Under the pieces are notes generated by a model that saw only the letters and a list, made by a program, of their open reading frames with translations, was not told the origin of the DNA and searched no databases. DNA of 37,185 bases from contig JABDBQ010000003.1 of the NCBI GenBank assembly GCA_013288555.1, positions 74,945 to 112,129 of the forward strand, given 5' to 3'. Numbering within the stretch: the first letter of the stretch is position 1; every line of letters starts with the position of its first letter. This document shows positions 32,858 through 37,185 of the stretch, piece by piece. The stretch is from Bacteroidota bacterium (GTDB lineage Bacteria > Bacteroidota > Bacteroidia > CAILMK01). Both the position numbers and the translations under genes were made by a program.

Positions 32858-33680
32858 TTTCTGGCAGCGTACCATTACAGGTGCTTTATTCGTGGTTGTG
32901 CTTCTTGGTGCAGTGCTTTGGAATGAATATTCTTTTATTGGGCTTTGTTTTGTGATTTGTGTTCTTGGACTTCGGGAATTTGCTATACTGTTCAAAGACA
33001 GGAAATACAAACCGGATTTCATAGGAACTGTACTTGGAGGAACAGGTGTTGCTTTGATCTGGGTTATGCAGTCGTTGCACATTTTCAATAGTTTTTTAGG
33101 ACTCAATAAAATCTGGTTATTCATTGGTTTTCTGTTGGTTCCGGCTGTTTTTGAATTATTAAATGTTGAAAAAAGATCTCTCAAAAATCTTGGATTAAGT
33201 TACGGCGGATTAATCTATATCAATCTTGGCGTTTTTTGTTTTGCCTCTATTGGCATTAGTACTGAAACCTGGCAATATAACGCGCCTATAATTATAGGTT
33301 TTCTTGTTATTTTATGGTCGTCTGATACTTTTGCTTATTTAACGGGGAGGGCCTTTGGGAAAACGCCTTTAGCCCCGAAAATATCCCCCAAAAAAACCTG
33401 GGAAGGCAGTATCGGCGGCGGAATATGCACCTTTGGAGTTGCTTATATACTATACTTAACAATTGGACAATTGAACCTCGTAGAATGGTTTGGATTTGCC
33501 CTTATTATCATCGTATTCGGAACTTTTGGGGATCTGATAGAATCAAGGTTTAAGCGCATATTGGGTGTAAAGGATTCGGGAAATATTTTACCGGGTCATG
33601 GCGGAATTTTAGATAGATTTGATTCGTTGCTTTTCGCAGCGCCTTTTGTTTTAATTTTTTTAAGGATGATATCAATTTAA
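32850..33680 (+). CDS. cdsA: Phosphatidate cytidylyltransferase
   Basis: 276 residues with about eight transmembrane segments. It makes CDP-diacylglycerol from CTP and phosphatidate, the gate to phospholipid synthesis. The C-terminal family signature spans residues 232-259 (key residues: Ser-Arg-Phe-Lys-Arg, Lys241-Asp242, Gly-His-Gly-Gly and Asp255-Arg-Phe-Asp258), and SPKKTWEGSIGG (179-190) precedes it. It starts inside the end of DUF2007. psd lies 147 bp on, so the two lipid genes are close but psd has its own promoter box. Confidence 0.94.
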   Translation: MNNFWQRTITGALFVVVLLGAVLWNEYSFIGLCFVICVLGLREFAILFKDRKYKPDFIGTVLGGTGVALIWVMQSLHIFNSFLGLNKIWLFIGFLLVPAVFELLNVEKRSLKNLGLSYGGLIYINLGVFCFASIGISTETWQYNAPIIIGFLVILWSSDTFAYLTGRAFGKTPLAPKISPKKTWEGSIGGGICTFGVAYILYLTIGQLNLVEWFGFALIIIVFGTFGDLIESRFKRILGVKDSGNILPGHGGILDRFDSLLFAAPFVLIFLRMISI

Positions 33681-33720
33681 GAATAAGATTATTTTCACGC
33701 AAAGAAGAAGTCTGAACTGT

Positions 33721-33756
33721 GATTTATATGATTTTTGTGATTATCATGATTTTTTC
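33721..33756. repeat. Short tandem repeat in the cdsA-psd gap
   Basis: Two adjacent 18-bp units (GATTTATATGATTTTTGT and GATTATCATGATTTTTTC, 13 of 18 identical). AT-rich; no clear function. It may be a common intergenic repeat type of this phylum. Confidence 0.5.
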
Positions 33757-33803
33757 CTGCTTCCCAAAAATCCATTAATCCAATAAATCCCCGATCAGAC
33801 AGT

Positions 33804-33811
33804 TACCTTTG
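33804..33811 (+). promoter_or_regulatory. Candidate -7 promoter box (TACCTTTG) for psd
   Basis: Exact TAnnTTTG, 15 nt before the psd ATG. Confidence 0.42.
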
Positions 33812-33826
33812 CATTAAATATTAAAC

Positions 33827-34477
33827 ATGCGCATAAACAAAGAAGGAACAGGAACATTATTGATTGTAGGAATCATCCTTGCAGGGTTGGATTTTATTTT
33901 TTGTACGTATCTGCCTGTGTGGATGTACGCTATACTGGTTCCGGCCAGTATTATTTTTTATGGTTTTTTTGTTCAGTTTTTCAGGAATCCTAAGAGGGTT
34001 TTGACCATTGACGAAAATGCTATCGTTTCTCCTGCTGATGGAAAAGTCGTCGTGATCGAAAAAGTATTTGAACCTGAATATCTTAAAACAGACTGCATGC
34101 AGGTTTCGATATTTATGTCGCCACTGAATGTACACCTGAACCGTGTTCCGATAAATGGGAATGTGGAGTTTTATAAATACCATAAGGGGAAATACCTCGT
34201 AGCTTTCCACCCGAAATCCTCTTTGCTTAACGAACGGAATACAACGGTCATCACCCATAAATCCGGCAAAAAACTGCTTATGCGCCAAATAGCCGGTGCC
34301 GTAGCCCGCAGAATCTGTTTCTACCTGAAAGAAGGCCAGCAGGTGAGCCAGGGCGAAGAACTGGGATTTATCAAATTCGGTTCGCGTTGCGATCTTTTCC
34401 TTCCTTTGGGCACCGATATCAAAGTCGTAATGGGCCAGGATGTGAAAGGGGGGATGGATGTGATTGCGAGATGGTGA
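33827..34477 (+). CDS. psd: Phosphatidylserine decarboxylase
   Basis: 216 residues, the short form of the family. It converts phosphatidylserine to phosphatidylethanolamine, the main phospholipid of the envelope. The N-terminal ~55 residues form two membrane helices; SPADGKVVVIE, MSPLNVHLNRVPINGNV and the C-terminal FGSR motif are present. The proenzyme should cleave between Gly185 and Ser186 to make the pyruvoyl cofactor from Ser186. It depends on CDP-diacylglycerol-derived phosphatidylserine, so it fits with cdsA upstream; the phosphatidylserine synthase gene is not in this window. A 39-bp gap leads to the PsbP-like gene. Confidence 0.94.
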   Translation: MRINKEGTGTLLIVGIILAGLDFIFCTYLPVWMYAILVPASIIFYGFFVQFFRNPKRVLTIDENAIVSPADGKVVVIEKVFEPEYLKTDCMQVSIFMSPLNVHLNRVPINGNVEFYKYHKGKYLVAFHPKSSLLNERNTTVITHKSGKKLLMRQIAGAVARRICFYLKEGQQVSQGEELGFIKFGSRCDLFLPLGTDIKVVMGQDVKGGMDVIARW

Positions 34478-34516
34478 GAAAAAGATTGACATTTGATTTA
34501 ATTGAATAAAAAAAAC

Positions 34517-35059
34517 ATGCCTAAATTATTAATATTATTCCTACTGAATGCATCCCTCATTTACGCTCAGACTTCAACAAAACCGGGAACGCTGACCGTA
34601 TCTAAATGGAAGAAATTTGAGGCGAAGAATTATGTTATTCAATACCCTGATAAATGGGACCTGGATACGAGCAAACAATTCGGGACAGCCTTTATTCTGT
34701 TTTCACCTTTAGAATCGCCGAAAGACCAGTTTAAAGAAAACGTAAACCTGCTCAGTCAAAGCCTGCAGGGACAAAATATTGATCTGGATCAATTGTCCGA
34801 AATGACCCTGGAACAGTTAAAGAAAATGATCACCAATCCGGTTATTATCGAAAACAAAAGGATAAAGGAAGGCAATAAGGAATATCAACGTATGATCTAT
34901 ACAGGAGAGCAGGGTGTGTATCACTTAAAATGGGAACAGTATTATATGATCATTAATGATAATGCTTATGTGCTTACCCTGACCTGTGAGCAAACCAAAT
35001 TTGCAATGTATCAGCCTATGGGAGAAAGGATTCTGAACTCTTTTACGGTTAATAAATAA
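34517..35059 (+). CDS. Exported PsbP-like / DUF1795 protein
   Basis: 180 residues. Signal peptide MPKLLILFLLNASLIYA (residues 1-17, ending AQ), then a PsbP/DUF1795-like fold: YVIQYPDKWDL, FGTAFILFSPLESPKDQF, VNLLSQ, and a final strand VLTLTCEQTKFAMYQPMGERILNSF. Members are small periplasmic proteins without assigned role. The frame is open to a TTG at 34502, but the ATG at 34517 starts the signal. It follows psd by 39 bp and may share its transcript. A hairpin terminates the region. Confidence 0.83.
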   Translation: MPKLLILFLLNASLIYAQTSTKPGTLTVSKWKKFEAKNYVIQYPDKWDLDTSKQFGTAFILFSPLESPKDQFKENVNLLSQSLQGQNIDLDQLSEMTLEQLKKMITNPVIIENKRIKEGNKEYQRMIYTGEQGVYHLKWEQYYMIINDNAYVLTLTCEQTKFAMYQPMGERILNSFTVNK

Positions 35060-35072
35060 GATTTAAACTGCT

Positions 35073-35095
35073 CGCTCCAGTTTGTAACTGGAGCG
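35073..35095. terminator. Perfect hairpin between convergent genes
   Basis: CGCTCCAGTT, TGT, AACTGGAGCG: a 10-bp perfect stem with a 3-nt loop between the PsbP-like gene and the convergent PLP gene. No T run follows on either strand, so it may equally be a REP-type palindrome. Confidence 0.45.
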
Positions 35096-35113
35096 GAAAT
35101 ATAAATCAAGTTT

Positions 35114-36106
35114 TCAACTTAATTTCCCCAGCATCCCCTGGAAACCGCTCAGCCCAAAACTCCCCCCGCTGTAAATAAATAGAATATTACCTTTTAATCC
35201 CTGGCTTGTAATATATTGTTTGGCTGTCATGAGGTGTTTTACAGAATAAACAGGATCCATCAAAATTCCTTCATTTCGGGCAATAGATTTGAGTTCTGTC
35301 AGGACAGTTGTTGTAATGGAGCCAAAAGAAGGGGATATAACCGGCTTGTAAAAATGAATATTAAATGATGTTTCAATTGGTAATTTTATTCCCGTGTAAT
35401 CTTCAAATAATGAAGTCATTACAGTATATATATCCATGAACTCGGTTTCAGTACCTGCAATGAGTGTGATATGAACATCGCATGTCTTTTTTAATAGCCT
35501 CATTCCCAGCAGCAATCCGATCGCCTGTGTACCGCTGCCTGAATCAATACATATATGATCAAAAAACAGCCCTTTTTCTTTCTCGTTTTCTTCAATATCA
35601 TAGGCCAGCGTCATGGCACCGGGGATGGCTTCAATGGTTAATCCGCCTTCAGGAAAAATGAAGATATTTTTGCCCGATTTATTTTGATCTTCTTTGTATT
35701 TCTGCGCGATATCATCAACGTTTTCCCATTCATTTCTGCTTATCCAGGTTACCTCATTCATGTCATGCAGTAAGTTCATCCAGAGCAGGTTGCCCTTCAA
35801 TTCGGTTTCATTGCTTTCCAGCAAAAAAGGCCGCGCTTTGATTTGATTTTCATTCAGGAGTTGCAATGCTGCGATCACATTATTGGATTGCGCACTTCCA
35901 ATAATAACAACTTCATCAAATTTATTTTCAAGCAAAAAAAGAATCAGGCTGGCATATTTGCGGTATTTGGTCCCGGTAATCCCGGAGCTGAGTTCATCAT
36001 CTCTTTTGATGTAAAACCTATCAATACCTTGATTGTCATTCAATAGATGAATGCGGCTGTGCAATGCAAAATTTCTACTGATAAATTTCCCTAAATCCTG
36101 GATCAT
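35114..36106 (-). CDS. PLP-dependent ACC deaminase / D-cysteine desulfhydrase-like enzyme
   Basis: 330 residues of fold type II (tryptophan-synthase beta-like). FYIKRDDELSSGITGTKYRK (31-50) holds the probable PLP lysine Lys47; GSAQSNNVIAA (70-80) is the family QSN loop, but with Asn where many have His; SGSGTQAIG later binds the phosphate. It could deaminate 1-aminocyclopropane-1-carboxylate or desulfhydrate D-cysteine; the substitution makes the exact reaction uncertain. The frame runs to 36229, but a terminator (36131-36167) and a TAnnTTTG box (36124-36131) lie inside that longer form, so the ATG at 36106 is the real start. Cytosolic. Confidence 0.85.
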   Translation of the reverse strand: MIQDLGKFISRNFALHSRIHLLNDNQGIDRFYIKRDDELSSGITGTKYRKYASLILFLLENKFDEVVIIGSAQSNNVIAALQLLNENQIKARPFLLESNETELKGNLLWMNLLHDMNEVTWISRNEWENVDDIAQKYKEDQNKSGKNIFIFPEGGLTIEAIPGAMTLAYDIEENEKEKGLFFDHICIDSGSGTQAIGLLLGMRLLKKTCDVHITLIAGTETEFMDIYTVMTSLFEDYTGIKLPIETSFNIHFYKPVISPSFGSITTTVLTELKSIARNEGILMDPVYSVKHLMTAKQYITSQGLKGNILFIYSGGSFGLSGFQGMLGKLS

Positions 36107-36123
36107 CCGTTTGATATAAGGAA

Positions 36124-36131
36124 CAAACATA
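36124..36131 (-). promoter_or_regulatory. Candidate -7 promoter box (TATGTTTG) for the PLP gene
   Basis: Exact TAnnTTTG on the minus strand, 18 nt before the ATG at 36106, directly following the terminator of the upstream gene. Confidence 0.5.
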
Positions 36132-36167
36132 AAGAAAAAGGCCGTCCCGGGGTTCGGAGCGGCCTTT
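36131..36167 (-). terminator. Rho-independent terminator downstream of hldD
   Basis: On the minus strand, stem AAAGGCCG with CGGCCTTT (36160-36167 and 36137-36144), further pairing inside with one mismatch, followed by CTTTTTCTTT. It lies about 130 nt after the hldD stop. Confidence 0.8.
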
Positions 36168-36296
36168 AAACACACCATAAAAAAACTTAAACGTATGTGA
36201 CACTCTGGAAGAATCTGACATCCTTCCATTTCTAAGTAAAACGCTCAATGTTTTATTTTGTTCGATAAAAATGAAAATATTTTTTAAATTATTTAT

Positions 36297-37185
36297 TTAC
36301 AAATACTTGTGATCTGTAAGATAATTTAAAACATAGTCTTTTGTTCCCTCTTCAAGTGATGTGAAGGGGTTTTCGTACCCGATGTTCCTCAGTTTGGTCA
36401 TCCTGGCTTCTGTAAAATACTGGTACTTGTCCCTGATATCCCCTGGAGTATCTATAAATGAAATTTTTTCGGGCAGGTTCATAGATTTAAAAACAGCTTT
36501 TGTCAGCTCAAGGAATGTTTTCGCTTTACCGCTCCCGAGGTTGTATATCCCGCAATTGCTTTTGTCACGATGATGAAGAAGAAAATACAGGACATCCGTA
36601 ACATCCTTTACATAAACGAAATCCCGCATCTGTCCGCCGTCCGTATAATCCGGATTGTGAGAGCGGAACAATTTCATAGCACCCGTGGCTTTGATTTGAT
36701 TGAACGCATGAAAAATTACCGAGGCCATCCGTCCTTTATGATATTCATTGGGGCCATATACATTGAAAAATTTAAGTCCGATCCAGAAATAAGGGGTTTT
36801 GGTTTGTTTTAATGCCCATTTATCAAATTCGTTTTTTGATATGCCGTATGGGTTCAACGGCTGAAGTTTTTCGCTCAATTCAGGATCATCATTATAGCCA
36901 AATTCACCACCCCCATAAGTAGCTGCAGAAGAGGCATAAACGAGCGGTATCCCGTATTCAGCACAGGCATGCCAGACTTTTTTGGTATAGTCAAGGTTCA
37001 ACCGGTTCAGCAGATCCATATCAAATTCTGTGGTATCGGTTCTGGCGCCAAGATGAAAGATAAATTCTATCTGCAAATGGTTTTCGCTGATCCATTGGAT
37101 AAAATCATCGCGATGTATTTTTGCGGTTATTTTTTTCCCTTCAAGGTTTTTATTTTTTTCGGGATGTGAAAATTCATCCACTGCC
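36297..37185 (-). CDS. hldD: ADP-L-glycero-D-manno-heptose 6-epimerase, C-terminal part
   Basis: 296 residues visible, open at the window edge. It makes ADP-L-glycero-D-manno-heptose for the lipopolysaccharide inner core. Visible: FHLGARTDTTEFD, the catalytic Ser in SSAATYG and the Tyr/Lys pair in NPYGISKNEFDKW, FNVYGPNEYHKGRMASV and the final GTKDYVLNYL. The first ~30 residues (Rossmann strand and GxxGxxG loop) are missing, being beyond the window. A GTG at 37181 is in frame but is internal, so I extend to the edge. A strong terminator follows the gene. Confidence 0.92.
   Translation of the reverse strand, partial: AVDEFSHPEKNKNLEGKKITAKIHRDDFIQWISENHLQIEFIFHLGARTDTTEFDMDLLNRLNLDYTKKVWHACAEYGIPLVYASSAATYGGGEFGYNDDPELSEKLQPLNPYGISKNEFDKWALKQTKTPYFWIGLKFFNVYGPNEYHKGRMASVIFHAFNQIKATGAMKLFRSHNPDYTDGGQMRDFVYVKDVTDVLYFLLHHRDKSNCGIYNLGSGKAKTFLELTKAVFKSMNLPEKISFIDTPGDIRDKYQYFTEARMTKLRNIGYENPFTSLEEGTKDYVLNYLTDHKYL

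Noticed and set aside
33857-34492. 211-codon minus-strand frame across psd
   Set aside because: Opposite a well-defined psd with intact motifs; no domain and no promoter box in its favour.
1-37185. tRNA genes, CRISPR arrays, transposases, integrases, phage genes
   Set aside because: None recognised on either strand. The only repeats are short palindromes and AT-rich tandem pairs.

Overview
The window looks like chromosomal DNA of a member of the Bacteroidota, probably Chitinophagales or Sphingobacteriales. The evidence is a 1318-residue PKD-repeat protein ending in a type IX secretion (CHU_C, gliding-motility type) sorting domain, typical families (outer-membrane barrel, DUF2007, YrdB, dienelactone hydrolase), few Shine-Dalgarno sites, and many genes preceded by the Bacteroidota -7 promoter hexamer-like motif TAnnTTTG. 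Fifteen exact copies lie close upstream of gene starts and help to fix several starts. No rRNA, tRNA, CRISPR array, transposase, integrase or phage gene was seen. The species cannot be named from this sequence alone.

Layout. 1-6614: the start of a lipoprotein gene (cut by the window edge), an NAD(P)-binding protein, a DUF1579-like protein, an exported dienelactone hydrolase, a four-helix membrane protein, a DrrA/DrrB-like ABC exporter, and a membrane PAS sensor with a histidine-kinase phosphoacceptor helix but no ATPase domain. 6914-12131: a redox and regulator group (NmrA-like protein, aldo/keto reductase with an AraC regulator, then an SDR with a second AraC regulator). 12132-12943: about 800 bp without genes, packed with nested and repeated palindromes (REP/REPIN-like); this is the most unusual stretch in the window. 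12944-14492: NTF2-like protein, YrdB-like membrane protein, uridine kinase. 15040-18996: the giant PKD protein. 19018-23893: dapF with a small membrane-protein gene, an HtrA/DegP protease, a phosphopantetheinyl transferase, a TerB-like protein and an outer-membrane barrel. 24065-30149: ClC channel/transporter with CBS-like tail, a cystathionine gamma-synthase/lyase with a lone receiver domain, an HD-domain protein, and an ArnT-like glycosyltransferase. 30259-35059: thioredoxin, dusB, then a phospholipid and membrane cluster (CPBP protease, DUF2007, cdsA, psd, PsbP-like protein). 35114-37185: a PLP-dependent ACC-deaminase-like enzyme and the C-terminal part of ADP-heptose epimerase (hldD).

How genes fit together. 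Clear functional groupings are the ABC ATPase plus permease; AKR plus AraC and SDR plus AraC; the small membrane protein plus dapF; and DUF2007-cdsA (overlapping) with psd, which together supply CDP-diacylglycerol and phosphatidylethanolamine. Most of the remaining genes are housekeeping or isolated units. No complete new defence or secretion system was found. The best candidates for undescribed biology are the composite palindromic island at 12.25-12.78 kb, with a covarying stem and one inverted-repeat element nested in another; the kinase-less PAS/phosphoacceptor sensor; and the paired-cysteine PKD array.
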